NCBI RefSeq assembly: GCF_000368265.1
Contig: NZ_KB851218.1
Coordinates: forward strand, 425,246 to 489,245
DNA: 64,000 nt
Reading direction: 5' to 3'
From: Acinetobacter brisouisimilis
GTDB taxonomy: Bacteria > Pseudomonadota > Gammaproteobacteria > Pseudomonadales > Moraxellaceae
Shown: positions 38,665 through 47,636 of the stretch, one piece after another
Layout: every line of letters starts with the position of its first letter
Numbering within the stretch: position 1 is the first letter of the stretch
Translations under genes and position numbers: made by a program
The notes under the pieces: model-generated
The model's input: the letters and a program-made list of their open reading frames with translations, nothing else
Databases searched by the model: none
Told to the model about the DNA's origin: nothing

Positions 38665-39357
38665 ATGAAAAAAATCCTGAGCTTTGTGTGTGCCTTATCT
38701 TGTTTATCCACGCCCGTATGGGCAGCCAGTACCATTGATGCCAATAGCTCGCTTAGCACACAAGCAGGTTATAGTTTTGGCTATCTTTTGGGAAAAAGTA
38801 ATGCTGAAGCTATACAAGGGCTCGATTTAAATGCCTTTGTTCAGGGCTTGACTGCTGCATCGCACAATCAAAACCCTGCCTTGTCAGAACAGGAAATGGC
38901 AAACGCCTTGGCACTTTATAAAAAACAGGCTGAAGCCAAAGACCTTTTACAACATCAGCAGCAAGCTCAAATCAATGCCAAAGCTGGCGCTGACTTTTTA
39001 GCCAACAATGCCCACCAAGCTGGCGTGATAACCACGGCTTCAGGTCTGCAATATAAAGTGATCAAAGCTGGTCAAGGCAAAAGTCCGAGCAAAAATAGCA
39101 CCGTTGAAATTAACTATGAAGGTCGTCTGATTGACGGCACTGTTTTTGATAGCTCAATTGCCCGTGAGCAGGCTGCCACTTTTCGCGTCAGTGAGGTGGT
39201 TAGCGGCTTAGCTGAAGGTTTATTGACCATGAAAGAAGGTGGTAAAACCCGCTTCTTTATTCCAGCGAAACTCGGTTACGGTGAAATTGGTGCAGGCGAT
39301 GCCATTGGCCCCAACAGCACCCTGATTTTTGATGTAGAACTATTAAAAATTAAATAA
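38665..39357 (+). CDS. Second periplasmic FKBP-type peptidyl-prolyl isomerase
   Basis: About 230 residues from the ATG at 38665, with AGGAAG 7 nt upstream; two earlier in-frame starts sit on or before that site. A clear signal peptide (KKILSFVCALSCLSTPVWA, cleavage after WAA or WA) is followed by the same two-domain plan as its neighbour: QAGYSFGYLLG in the dimer domain and TTASGLQYKVIKAGQG, INYEGRLIDGTVFDSSIAR and GPNSTLIFDVELL in the FKBP domain. The two adjacent genes look like a tandem duplication. They share the terminator at 39368. Confidence 0.9.
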   Translation: MKKILSFVCALSCLSTPVWAASTIDANSSLSTQAGYSFGYLLGKSNAEAIQGLDLNAFVQGLTAASHNQNPALSEQEMANALALYKKQAEAKDLLQHQQQAQINAKAGADFLANNAHQAGVITTASGLQYKVIKAGQGKSPSKNSTVEINYEGRLIDGTVFDSSIAREQAATFRVSEVVSGLAEGLLTMKEGGKTRFFIPAKLGYGEIGAGDAIGPNSTLIFDVELLKIK

Positions 39358-39367
39358 AAAATGAGTT

Positions 39368-39399
39368 AAAAAAACCGACACTGTGATGTCGGTTTTTTT
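39368..39399. terminator. Bidirectional terminator between the FKBP gene and murJ
   Basis: Stem CCGACA/TGTCGG with a CTGTGA loop, flanked by A7 and T7. It serves both convergent genes. Confidence 0.85.
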
Positions 39400-39403
39400 A
39401 TGT

Positions 39404-40951
39404 TTAATGCTCTGGACGCAGGTGCCCTAGACGAAAGCCTGAAAGAAGCAAACCGATAGCATATGCAGCCGCACCAACCACACACAGTGCTGTCAGCTCT
39501 ACAATTTTCATCCATGTAGACAAATGTCCATCGTACAGATGCAAACCATACGCCAGTACGCCAGCCATACATAAATTGGCAAAGCCGTATTGGGCAAAAA
39601 TCTTTTTCCAGTGTGCACCAAAGCGGTAAATATTACGTTTGTGCAAGTAGTAATACAGCATCCCCGCGTTGACAAATGCCGAACCTGAAGATGCAATTCC
39701 GAGAGCCATATGCTCAGCATGCCAGTGAATCGATTTAAAGAAGCTAATCAGAATCACGTTTAAAATCGCATTGGCAGCGACTGCCATTAAGCCCACGCGT
39801 ACTGGTGTTTTGGTATCTTGCTGCGCATAAAAACCAGGAGCAAACACTTTAATCAGCATGAATGCCAACACCCCGCCACTCATACACTGCAATGCCAGTG
39901 AGGTCATGTGCGTGTCTTCTGCGGTAAACTCACCGCGCTGGAACAAAGTCTGGATAATCGGCGTTGACAACATAAACAGGGCCACACTAGCAGGCACACC
40001 CACCATGATGATGACTCGTGCCGCCCAGTCAATCATGCCACGAAAGCGCTCAAGGTCTTGCTCGGCATGCCGTGCCGACAATGATGGTAAAATCACCGTA
40101 CCAATCGCCACACCAATTAAACCCAGTGGTAACTCGGTCATACGCTCGGCGCTATACAACCATGACACCGAACCACTTTGCATGAACGATGCCCAAATGG
40201 TATTCAGCAGCAAATTGATTTGGGTGACAGATACCCCAAACAGTGCAGGCAGCATCAGCTTGAGAATACGCTCCACCCCTTCATGTTTAAAATCAATGCG
40301 CGGTGGAATCAGCAGTTTCTTGCGCCATAACTCAGGAATCTGGATGGTGAGCTGGATAACACCCGCTGCCAGCACCGCCCAGCCCAATGACATGATTGGG
40401 GTTTGCAGATACGGCGTCAGCCACCATGCCCCTGCGATCATCACCAGATTCAGCAGCACTGGAGAAAACGCTGGGCTAAAAAATGCGCCGTAACTGTTCA
40501 GGATACTGCTGGCAAATGCCGTCAATGACATAAACATCAAGTACGGAATAGTCAAACGGAACATTTCAACCGCTTGTGAAAACTTCTCGGGATCATTATG
40601 GAAACCTGGCGCATAGATATACACGATGGCAGGCGCGATGATCATGGCGAGCAAGGTAATCGATGACATCACCACCAACAGGCAGCCAAACACCCGACTA
40701 ATCAGGATTTGCACTTCTGCATGTAAACGTCCGGTTTTGTACTCAGTCAAAATCGGAATAAAGGCTTGGGAAAATGCACCTTCGGCAAACAGTCGCCTGA
40801 AAAAATTGGGAATGCGAAATGCAACTACAAAGACGTCGAATTCTTTGCCTGCACCAAACACGTTCAGCAACACCATGTCACGCACCAGTCCCAACACACG
40901 GGACAGCATGGTCATTGCACTCACGATAAAGGTCGACCGCCAAAGCGCCAT
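39404..40951 (-). CDS. murJ: Lipid II flippase MurJ (MviN)
   Basis: 515 residues and about 14 membrane segments. FIVSAMTMLSRVLGLVRDM at the start, PNFFRRLFAEGAFSQAFIPI near residue 50 and LFQRGEFTAEDTHMTSLAL near 330 are signature MurJ motifs, including the cavity arginines. It flips lipid II for peptidoglycan synthesis. murJ lies next to the K-locus border in Acinetobacter, as here. Long open frames on the opposite strand of this gene are shadows. Confidence 0.96.
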   Translation of the reverse strand: MALWRSTFIVSAMTMLSRVLGLVRDMVLLNVFGAGKEFDVFVVAFRIPNFFRRLFAEGAFSQAFIPILTEYKTGRLHAEVQILISRVFGCLLVVMSSITLLAMIIAPAIVYIYAPGFHNDPEKFSQAVEMFRLTIPYLMFMSLTAFASSILNSYGAFFSPAFSPVLLNLVMIAGAWWLTPYLQTPIMSLGWAVLAAGVIQLTIQIPELWRKKLLIPPRIDFKHEGVERILKLMLPALFGVSVTQINLLLNTIWASFMQSGSVSWLYSAERMTELPLGLIGVAIGTVILPSLSARHAEQDLERFRGMIDWAARVIIMVGVPASVALFMLSTPIIQTLFQRGEFTAEDTHMTSLALQCMSGGVLAFMLIKVFAPGFYAQQDTKTPVRVGLMAVAANAILNVILISFFKSIHWHAEHMALGIASSGSAFVNAGMLYYYLHKRNIYRFGAHWKKIFAQYGFANLCMAGVLAYGLHLYDGHLSTWMKIVELTALCVVGAAAYAIGLLLSGFRLGHLRPEH

Positions 40952-41021
40952 CGCTTACACCTAAGTCAAATTGGAAGTGGCTATTTTAAAGAAAAGCCTG
41001 AACAATTTCGTTATTAATTCT

Positions 41022-41597
41022 TCAATTTATGTGATTTTCTTTGTGTAACAATTCACGAAAATCTGCCCAGTGGAAATGCATGCCTGGATCGGTTTTACGC
41101 TGCGGCGCAATATCGGAGTGCCCCGCAATATGCTGCTGAATCTGTGGATAGGCTCGCTGCAAGGCTGACACGACCTGTGCAAGCACCTGATATTGTACAG
41201 ATTCAAATGGCAGATCATCACTACCTTCCAGCTCGATACCAATCGAATAATCATTACATTCAGGTACACCCAAATAACTCGAACGTCCAGCATGCCATGC
41301 CCGATCATGAAAATTGACAAATTGCAGGACTTCACCTGTTCTTAGAATTAAAAGATGTGCTGAAACCTGCATGCCTTTAATGGTTTGAAAATACGGATGT
41401 GCATTCCAGTCCAGTTGATTTTGGAAAAATTGCTGAATGTAGCCTCCTCCAAATTGCGAAGGCGGCAAACTGATATTATGAATCACCACTAGCCGAATCT
41501 GCGTTTGAGCAGGACGCTGATTAAAGTTTGGGGAAGGCAACTGCTGCGCACCGCATAACACACCCTCCATCACTTTAAATTTTGTCTGGTTTTGCAT
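41022..41597 (-). CDS. ampD: 1,6-anhydro-N-acetylmuramyl-L-alanine amidase AmpD
   Basis: 191 residues, cytosolic amidase_2 enzyme without signal peptide. It cleaves the stem peptide from anhydro-muropeptides during cell wall recycling; its loss raises ampC expression in species with ampR. LVVIHNISLPP (zinc His), HLLILRTGEVLQFV, WHAGRSSYLG, SIGIELEG and AGHSDIAPQRKTDPG (zinc His and Asp) are all intact. It is 70 bp upstream of murJ on the same strand. Confidence 0.95.
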   Translation of the reverse strand: MQNQTKFKVMEGVLCGAQQLPSPNFNQRPAQTQIRLVVIHNISLPPSQFGGGYIQQFFQNQLDWNAHPYFQTIKGMQVSAHLLILRTGEVLQFVNFHDRAWHAGRSSYLGVPECNDYSIGIELEGSDDLPFESVQYQVLAQVVSALQRAYPQIQQHIAGHSDIAPQRKTDPGMHFHWADFRELLHKENHIN

Positions 41598-41753
41598 CTT
41601 GATTTCCGCATTAAATCACATTCAAGCATTTTAACCGAGTCAGACCTGAAGAGCGTAATCTAACAGTCCAAACGCTCTCAGCACGGCGTTATTTTTTACT
41701 TTTTACCCGAGGTTGATTAACATACCCCATAGTTTCTTTATTTGTAGACTATC

Positions 41754-42131
41754 ATGGATCCATACTCACCGTTGAAAGGCAAAACGGGCATCAAACGTAT
41801 TCTGAATGCGACGAGTTACTCAATCGCTGGATTTAAATCTGCCTTTCGCTACGAAGCCGCCTTTCGCCAGATTGTCTTACTGAATATTGCCTTACTTCCG
41901 ATAAACTTATGGCTCAGTTTGTCAAAATTAGAGCATCTGATTTTGATTTTAGTCGGTTTACTGGCGCTGATTGTTGAATTATTCAATTCTGCAATTGAAG
42001 CGGTGGTCGATCGCATTTCTCTAGAGCGTCATCCGTTGGCGAAAAATGCCAAGGATATGGGGAGCGCTGCACAATTTGTGACGCTGAGTATGATTGCAAT
42101 TGCATGGGCAAGTATTCTTATCTTCAAATAA
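41754..42131 (+). CDS. dgkA: Diacylglycerol kinase
   Basis: 125 residues, three membrane segments, trimeric in the family. It phosphorylates diacylglycerol to phosphatidate, recycling lipid from membrane-glycan synthesis. FRYEAAFRQIV, VELFNSAIEAVVDRIS and KNAKDMGSAAQFV are the conserved motifs with catalytic Glu and Asn. No good ribosome-binding site precedes the ATG. Confidence 0.94.
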   Translation: MDPYSPLKGKTGIKRILNATSYSIAGFKSAFRYEAAFRQIVLLNIALLPINLWLSLSKLEHLILILVGLLALIVELFNSAIEAVVDRISLERHPLAKNAKDMGSAAQFVTLSMIAIAWASILIFK

Positions 42132-42157
42132 AAAAGACTCCATACGGAGTCTTTTTT
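42130..42157. terminator. Bidirectional terminator between dgkA and rph
   Basis: Stem GACTCC/GGAGTC with loop ATAC flanked by A6 and T6, between convergent dgkA and rph. Confidence 0.87.
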
Positions 42158-42168
42158 GAGCGATTGAC

Positions 42169-42885
42169 TTACCAGCCTAAAGCTTGTTGCTGTTTTTTGA
42201 TCAGCTCTTGAATACCTTGCTCAGCCAGTTCTAACATGGCATTACATTGGGTACGGGTAAATGGCTTATCTTCTGCTGTACCCTGAATTTCAATAAACTC
42301 ACCCGCCTGTGTCATCACCACATTGAGGTCTGTTTGGCAGTTTGAATCTTCTTCATAGCAAAGGTCAAGCAGCACTTCATCTTGGTACATACCCACAGAA
42401 ATTGCCGCGACCAACCCTTTGAGGGGGTCATGCTTAATTTTCTTTTGCTCAAGCAAAACATTCATGGCATCGACCAGTGCAACCGCAGCACCTGTAATTG
42501 CAGCAGTACGTGTACCACCATCGGCCTGAATCACATCACAGTCGATGGTAATGGTATTTTCACCGAGTTTTTTCAGATCAATCATGGCACGCAGACTACG
42601 TCCAATCAGACGCTGAATTTCCTGAGTACGACCTGTTTGCTTACCACGTGATGCTTCACGGTCAGAACGGGTATGGGTCGAACGGGGTAACATACCGTAT
42701 TCTGCTGTCACCCAACCTTGACCTTGACCTTTTAAAAAGCGCGGTACACTGTTATCGATACTTGCGGTACAAAGGACTTTGGTATGACCAAACTCAACGA
42801 GAACCGAGCCTTCAGCATAGCGCGTGTAGTTACGTGTAATTTTCACATCACGCAATTGGTTTAATGCCCGTTGGTCAATACGCAT
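42169..42885 (-). CDS. rph: Ribonuclease PH
   Basis: 238 residues. This phosphorolytic 3'-5' exoribonuclease trims tRNA precursors. [16 protein letters not shown] opens the protein; [34 protein letters not shown], of which [20 protein letters not shown] is the key part, binds phosphate and [22 protein letters not shown] is the catalytic region. Full length, so unlike the frameshifted E. coli K-12 allele. Confidence 0.96.
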   Translation of the reverse strand: MRIDQRALNQLRDVKITRNYTRYAEGSVLVEFGHTKVLCTASIDNSVPRFLKGQGQGWVTAEYGMLPRSTHTRSDREASRGKQTGRTQEIQRLIGRSLRAMIDLKKLGENTITIDCDVIQADGGTRTAAITGAAVALVDAMNVLLEQKKIKHDPLKGLVAAISVGMYQDEVLLDLCYEEDSNCQTDLNVVMTQAGEFIEIQGTAEDKPFTRTQCNAMLELAEQGIQELIKKQQQALGW

Positions 42886-43358
42886 AATTTTTCCTTCAGT
42901 GTTCAGCCAAAAATTTCACGGGCAAGTATAGCAGAATCCTTGCCAAATTTTAGAAAATGATCTGTTTGACACATCAGGTTCATCTATTGATAAAAATACA
43001 ACATTTTGAATTTAATTATTTTTTATGCAAAAGAATATTCTTTTTTAATGATGTAAATATTGTTTTCTAAACCAACCTGGCAGAACCCTCAATTTATCAT
43101 TAAAAACATGAACAACATTGCCCACACATGATCATGATTTGTATCGTGAGACTGATGAAGCGACTTGTGTAGGCACGGCCTACTGTTTTTTTAATCACGT
43201 TGATTTCATTCAAACCCAACCTATTACATATAACTATATAACCATATGATTTATATTTAATATTTTTAAAATACATTAAAAACTCACATTTTCTTCACTC
43301 GAGAAACGCTATACTTATTGCACAATAGATAGAAAAAAAATTTAAGGATGGACTTGCT
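42886..43358. other. Gap between rph and the FabR-like gene
   Basis: 473 bp without a protein gene. The left part should hold the rph promoter (TATACT on the minus strand near 42930). The middle holds a promoter-like and a terminator-like element (see the ncRNA candidate). A TATACT near 43310 could be the -10 of the FabR-like gene. Confidence 0.5.
42966..43192 (+). ncRNA. Candidate small RNA (promoter to terminator)
   Basis: TTGACA at 42966-42971 and GATAAA at 42989-42994 (17 bp spacing) look like a promoter. About 175 bp later GTAGGC-ACG-GCCTAC followed by TG and seven T (43169-43192) looks like an intrinsic terminator, although no plus-strand protein gene ends here. The transcript would be about 190 nt. 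I know of no named RNA that matches; this is a prediction from orphan signals only. Confidence 0.35.
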
Positions 43359-43955
43359 ATGTCAGTACGTGCAGAACGTAAATTGCAGAGTCAGCAAGCG
43401 ATTCTGGAACAAGTATTAAAGCTGAACTATGCAGGTCAGTGTTTTAACAGCATTAGTTTACGACAACTGGCACAAGCCGTCGGCATGGTGCCCAGTGCTT
43501 TTTATCGTTATTTTCCGAACAAGGAGCAATTGGCAATTGAACTGGTGGATCAAACCTCTTTAATTATCAAAAGCCACCTAACTCAGTTCTCGGAGCATAT
43601 CCAACATAAAAACAGTGAAATACTCGAAACACATTTATCGTTGTTTTGTAGTCAGATCCAGCAAAAAGCTGCTCATTGGCATTTTTTTATTGTGGAACGT
43701 TGGGGAGGTGGAAGCTTTCTTAAAGAAAAAATCCGTCAGGAAGTGATATTTTTAATTGATGATCTGGCACAACTTATCAGTAAAAAATATGCAGGACAAT
43801 GGCTGGATCACCAGCAACCGCTAGCATTCGCAGAGCTCTGCATTGAACTGCATTTTGCCTGGATCATCAAATGGCTGCATAGTCATGAAACCCAGCAAAA
43901 AGATCAGTTATTGCACTGTTTCATACAACAACTTCAGTATATTCACTTTCCTTAA
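43359..43955 (+). CDS. TetR-family regulator of FabR type
   Basis: 198 residues. The N-terminal helix-turn-helix (SISLRQLAQAVGMVPSAFYRYFPNKEQLAIELVD; key part SLRQLAQAVGMVPSAFYRYF) and the C-terminal FFIVERWGGGSFLKEKIRQEV segment follow FabR, which represses unsaturated fatty acid synthesis genes in E. coli. No fatty-acid desaturase or fab gene is adjacent in this window, so targets must lie elsewhere. It has its own promoter region and a bidirectional terminator shared with dsbA. Confidence 0.8.
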   Translation: MSVRAERKLQSQQAILEQVLKLNYAGQCFNSISLRQLAQAVGMVPSAFYRYFPNKEQLAIELVDQTSLIIKSHLTQFSEHIQHKNSEILETHLSLFCSQIQQKAAHWHFFIVERWGGGSFLKEKIRQEVIFLIDDLAQLISKKYAGQWLDHQQPLAFAELCIELHFAWIIKWLHSHETQQKDQLLHCFIQQLQYIHFP

Positions 43956-43961
43956 GCCCAT

Positions 43962-43989
43962 AAAAAAGCGTATGTCACCATACGCTTTT
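43962..43989. terminator. Bidirectional terminator between the FabR-like gene and dsbA
   Basis: Stem AGCGTATG/CATACGCT with loop TCAC, flanked by A and T runs. Confidence 0.85.
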
Positions 43990-44007
43990 AACCAAACACC
44001 TAACAGG

Positions 44008-44625
44008 TTATTTGCTATGGCGCTCTTTGTTAATCAAGTAGCTCACCACTTGAGACACTTTACCATCTTCACCTTGAACTACATATTTACCGTTCACCAC
44101 AACTGCAGGCACACCTGTTAATTTATATTGAGCAGCGAGTTGATTGGACTGGGCAACTTTGGCAGTGACTGCAAAAGAACTATAGGCTTCGTTAAATTTT
44201 GCTGCTGGCACACCATATTTGGTAAAAAATTGGGCTGCTGAAGCCTGATCAAAAATTTGCTGGTTTTTCAAATGAATGGCATCAAACAAAGCCAAATGGG
44301 TACGTTTACGCACGCCCAATTGTTCAGATGCATAATAAGTACGCGCACCTGACTCCCAAACTGGGTTCATGGCGGCAGGAGAACGGACAAAATTCACATC
44401 TTTAGGTAATTTTTTCAACCATGACTGCATATATGGTTCTAATTTAAAGCAGTGTGGACAACCGTACCAAAAAAATTCACGAACTTCGATTTTCCCCGGA
44501 ACATCAACCTTACCAGGATTTTGTAAAACCGTATAATCTTTACCCGCAACAAAATCTGCCGCCATCGCGTTGGCTGAAAATGCCATAACTGTTGCAGCTA
44601 AGCCATTGATAATGAATTTTTTCAT
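44008..44625 (-). CDS. dsbA: Thiol:disulfide interchange protein DsbA
   Basis: 205 residues. A signal peptide ends at FSANAMA-AD (about residue 22). The thioredoxin-fold active site is CPHC in FFWYGCPHCFKLEPY near residue 55-58, and the cis-proline loop is TGVPAVVVNGKY near 170. It introduces disulfide bonds into periplasmic proteins. On the minus strand TTGACA at 44706-44711 is a possible -35 of its promoter. Confidence 0.95.
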   Translation of the reverse strand: MKKFIINGLAATVMAFSANAMAADFVAGKDYTVLQNPGKVDVPGKIEVREFFWYGCPHCFKLEPYMQSWLKKLPKDVNFVRSPAAMNPVWESGARTYYASEQLGVRKRTHLALFDAIHLKNQQIFDQASAAQFFTKYGVPAAKFNEAYSSFAVTAKVAQSNQLAAQYKLTGVPAVVVNGKYVVQGEDGKVSQVVSYLINKERHSK

Positions 44626-44808
44626 TGATTGATGTTTCCTTATATAAGATTTTGACTAGCTTAGCTGTTAACTATAAAACATCTATGCAAAAAACGTTTT
44701 GTTTCTGTCAACTTTTTTACAGCTTTTATCGCTTTTTTCCCAAGACGCGCTACACTAGCAACGAAAACAAATCTTTTAAAAATGAAGCACTGTACTGAGG
44801 TGAAGGTC

Positions 44809-45522
44809 ATGTCACAGCTGAATGTTGATCCACAAGAAATTGCAAAATTCGAAGCTCTCGCGGCCAAATGGTGGGACCAGCATTCCGAATTCAAGCCCTT
44901 GCATCAGATCAACCCGTTACGCTTAAACTGGATTGATGAATTGTCTGGCGGCTTACGTGGCAAAAAAGTTTTAGATGTCGGTTGCGGTGGCGGTATTTTG
45001 GCGGAAAGCATGGCACGTCGTGGCGCAGCAGAAGTACTTGGTATTGACATGGGTGAAGCACCGCTGGCGGTGGCACGTTTACATGCCGAACAAGAACAGG
45101 TCACCAATATCCAATATCGTCAAATTCCTGTCGAACAGCTTGCCGAAGAACAGGCAGGTCAATATGATGTCGTGACTTGTATGGAAATGCTGGAGCATGT
45201 GCCCGACCCTACTTCGATTATTCAGGCTTGCCAAAAGCTGGTGAAGCCAAACGGTCACGTATTTTTCTCGACCATTAACCGCAATCCAAAATCATATCTG
45301 TTTGCCATTATTGGGGCGGAATACCTGCTACGGATGCTGCCAAAAGGTACGCATGATTATCATAAATTTATTCGTCCATCCGAATTAGCCACGGACATTG
45401 CAGCAGCAGGTTTGAAACTGAAACAAATGACGGGCTTACATTACAATCCACTCACCAAACATTATTGGCTCGCACCCAATGTTGATGTGAACTATATGGT
45501 GTATACACAAAATCTGGTCTAA
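44809..45522 (+). CDS. ubiG: Bifunctional 2-polyprenyl-6-hydroxyphenol / demethylubiquinol methyltransferase
   Basis: 237 residues. Both O-methylations of ubiquinone synthesis are done by UbiG. The SAM-binding motif [29 protein letters not shown] and [21 protein letters not shown] are typical. I start at the ATG at 44809 because GAAGG lies just upstream, giving [15 protein letters not shown]; the open frame extends nine codons further. gph follows 3 bp after the stop, an arrangement common in gamma-proteobacteria. Confidence 0.95.
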   Translation: MSQLNVDPQEIAKFEALAAKWWDQHSEFKPLHQINPLRLNWIDELSGGLRGKKVLDVGCGGGILAESMARRGAAEVLGIDMGEAPLAVARLHAEQEQVTNIQYRQIPVEQLAEEQAGQYDVVTCMEMLEHVPDPTSIIQACQKLVKPNGHVFFSTINRNPKSYLFAIIGAEYLLRMLPKGTHDYHKFIRPSELATDIAAAGLKLKQMTGLHYNPLTKHYWLAPNVDVNYMVYTQNLV

Positions 45523-45525
45523 GCA

Positions 45526-46197
45526 ATGAAAGCAGTCTTATTTGATTTAGATGGTACGCTGATTGACACAGCAGCCGACTTTATCCGCATCATTCAAAGC
45601 ATGTGTCGTGAACAGCAACGCCCAGTCGTGGACGCCGATTGCATTCGCAGTCAGGTGTCTGAAGGCGCACGTGCCATGGTGAAACTGGTCTATCCAGAGC
45701 TGGCTGTTGATGATGCAACCTTCTTGGCACATCGCCAAGACTTTCTGGAGCGTTATGGTCAACAGATTGTGGTGGATACCGATCTGTTTGAAGGCATGTA
45801 TCCATTGCTTGAAATGCTGGAACAGCACCAGATTCCTTGGGGTATTGTCACCAACAAACCGCGCAATCTGAGCGAGTCTTTATTAGAAGCACTAAATTTA
45901 CAACAGCGTTGCTCGGTTTTGGTCTGCCCTGATGATGTCACGCATGCCAAACCACACCCAGAACCGATGTTTTTAGCTGCCAAACAGCTTGAGATCGACC
46001 CGCAGCAGATTATTTATGTGGGTGATCATCCGCGTGATATCGAAGCAGGTCGCAATGCAGAAATGTATACAATTCTTGCCGCTTATGGTTATCTACCTGT
46101 ACAGCAGCGTGATAACTTACAGGCATGGCAAGCCGACTGCATTATTGAAAATGTGCCTCAGCTTCAGCAAGTATTGCAGCAACATCTAAAAATTTAA
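45526..46197 (+). CDS. gph: HAD-family phosphatase (phosphoglycolate phosphatase type)
   Basis: 223 residues. Motif I LFDLDGTLIDTAADF, motif II IVTNKP and motif IV YVGDHPRDIEAGRNA are intact, with a helical cap between I and II. The position directly after ubiG and the sequence resemble Gph, which clears 2-phosphoglycolate; in Acinetobacter and Pseudomonas genes here are also annotated MupP (N-acetylmuramic acid 6-phosphate phosphatase), which is an alternative I cannot exclude. Confidence 0.85.
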   Translation: MKAVLFDLDGTLIDTAADFIRIIQSMCREQQRPVVDADCIRSQVSEGARAMVKLVYPELAVDDATFLAHRQDFLERYGQQIVVDTDLFEGMYPLLEMLEQHQIPWGIVTNKPRNLSESLLEALNLQQRCSVLVCPDDVTHAKPHPEPMFLAAKQLEIDPQQIIYVGDHPRDIEAGRNAEMYTILAAYGYLPVQQRDNLQAWQADCIIENVPQLQQVLQQHLKI

Positions 46198-46229
46198 TAA
46201 CCAAATCAATGACAAATGGAGGTTTCATA

Positions 46230-46976
46230 ATGAAATATTCAGAATATCAACCTCGAACTGACTTATTAAAAGACAAAATTATTTTAATTACAGGGGCGGG
46301 TGAGGGTATTGGGCGTGCAGCAGCCATTAGTTATGCCTTACATGGTGCAACGGTGGTACTGCATGGACGAACGCTTAAAAAACTTGAAGTGATTTATGAT
46401 GAAATTGAAAGCTTAGGCGCACCACAACCCGCGATTCTCCCCTTGCAACTCTCCACTGCATCTAGCCGTGAATATGAACACTTGGTCGATACTCTGGAAC
46501 ACCAGTTTGGTCGCCTCGATGGTATTTTGCATAATGCCGGCATTTTAGGCGAACGTGTGGCTCTGGCAGATTATCCAGTCGATGTCTGGGATGAAGTCAT
46601 GGCGGTTAATTTGCGTGCACCGTTTATTTTGACGCAAACACTGTTACCCCTCTTACAAAAATCAGAAAGTGCTTCTGTGGTATTTGCTTCCTCAGGTGTG
46701 GGGCGTGAAGCGCGTGCCATGTGGGGCGCTTATTCGATTTCAAAAGTTGCCATTGAAGCCATGAACAAAATTTTTGCCAGTGAAAATAGCTTCACCAACA
46801 TTCGCTACAACTGCATTAATCCTGGGGCAACTCGTACTGCAATGCGTGCCAAAGCTTTCCCACAAGAAGACCAGCTCAGCTTACCAACACCAGAAAGCCT
46901 GATGCCCGCGTATTTATACCTCATGGGAGAAGATAGCATCGGCATGAATGGTCAAAGTATTAACGCACAAGAATGA
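46230..46976 (+). CDS. yciK: Short-chain dehydrogenase of YciK type
   Basis: 248 residues. I start at the ATG at 46230 because GGAGG lies 8-9 nt before it. ILITGAGEGIGRAAAISYA is the NAD(P) loop; HNAGILGE, VFASSGVGREARAMWGAYSISK (Ser, Tyr, Lys) and NCINPGATRTAMRAKAFPQED match YciK, an oxidoreductase of unknown substrate. It closes the ubiG-gph-yciK cluster, 32 bp after gph. Confidence 0.88.
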   Translation: MKYSEYQPRTDLLKDKIILITGAGEGIGRAAAISYALHGATVVLHGRTLKKLEVIYDEIESLGAPQPAILPLQLSTASSREYEHLVDTLEHQFGRLDGILHNAGILGERVALADYPVDVWDEVMAVNLRAPFILTQTLLPLLQKSESASVVFASSGVGREARAMWGAYSISKVAIEAMNKIFASENSFTNIRYNCINPGATRTAMRAKAFPQEDQLSLPTPESLMPAYLYLMGEDSIGMNGQSINAQE

Positions 46977-46999
46977 TTTTATCGAACGATAAAATCATT
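46972..46999 (+). terminator. Terminator palindrome overlapping the yciK stop codon
   Basis: A perfect 28-nt palindrome, AATGATTTTATCG and its complement, followed by ATTTTG. The TGA stop codon of yciK (46974-46976) lies inside the first arm. Confidence 0.6.
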
Positions 47000-47038
47000 A
47001 TTTTGACATTGCACCTCTTATACCCTCGCCTCAAACAT

Positions 47039-47068
47039 CAGCATCTTTAAATTAAGGTGCTGTTTTTT
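47039..47068 (+). terminator. Second terminator hairpin behind yciK
   Basis: CAGCATCTT-TAAATT-AAGGTGCTG (9 bp with one G-U pair) followed by six T. It lies 40 bp after the first hairpin, with no gene in between. Confidence 0.65.
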
Positions 47069-47226
47069 AGATCATAATGATCTTAAAATTTGCATAAAAA
47101 TCTTGAATATAGCCAATATTCCAATATTTTTAAAAAAATCATGTCATGATCTTCACAGTTTCTCTGCATTTTTTTTATACAGTAGTCAAGCCAGCTAGGC
47201 ATACGTAATACATTCGAGGAAGCAAA

Positions 47227-47610
47227 ATGAAACAAAGTTTAACAGCGATAGCACTATGCTTGACTGTTTGGCTAAGTATCCCCGTTGCTTTTGCAGGTCC
47301 ACCGCATGGTGGAAATTCGGGTCATGGTGGCGGAGACTTTTTTGATTCTGCAAATGAGTACCGTGATGCTGTTTCATTGCAAGATTTACAAGAGCGTCGC
47401 CGCCAACGTGAAGAGCGTGGTTTTGAGCGCTTAAAACAACTCAAGTGGCAAACAGGCTATACCATGCCACAGCACTACCGTAGCGACCGTTACAAAGTCG
47501 ATTATAATTATTATCAGCTACCTAGACCTAAGCATGGGCAGCAGTGGTATAAAGTCAATAATGACTACTTGCTCATTGATGATGACAATACCATTATTCA
47601 GGTACATTAA
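47227..47610 (+). CDS. RcnB-like periplasmic protein
   Basis: 127 residues. A signal peptide ends near VAFA-GPP (about residue 23), followed by a Gly/His-rich stretch (GPPHGGNSGHGGGD) that could bind metal. The C-terminal part, LPRPKHGQQWYKVNNDYLLIDDDNTIIQV, cited for its QWYKVNNDYLLI core, is the RcnB family pattern; E. coli RcnB takes part in nickel/cobalt homeostasis. A role in metal handling or envelope stress is possible; no metal exporter is adjacent. The ATG has GAGGAAGC just before it, a good ribosome-binding site. Confidence 0.75.
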   Translation: MKQSLTAIALCLTVWLSIPVAFAGPPHGGNSGHGGGDFFDSANEYRDAVSLQDLQERRRQREERGFERLKQLKWQTGYTMPQHYRSDRYKVDYNYYQLPRPKHGQQWYKVNNDYLLIDDDNTIIQVH

Positions 47611-47635
47611 AAAAAGCTCCCGAAGGAGCTTTTTT
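47609..47635. terminator. Bidirectional terminator between the RcnB-like gene and fkpB
   Basis: Stem GCTCC/GGAGC with loop CGAA, flanked by A7 and T6, at the shared end of the convergent genes. Confidence 0.85.
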
Positions 47636-47636
47636 C

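Noticed and set aside
39858..40493. 211-codon open frame on the plus strand
   Set aside because: It lies wholly antisense to murJ, which has clear family motifs; the frame is a codon-bias shadow.
47003..47024. TTGACA followed by TATACC behind yciK as a promoter
   Set aside because: The spacing is only 10 bp, too short for a sigma-70 promoter.
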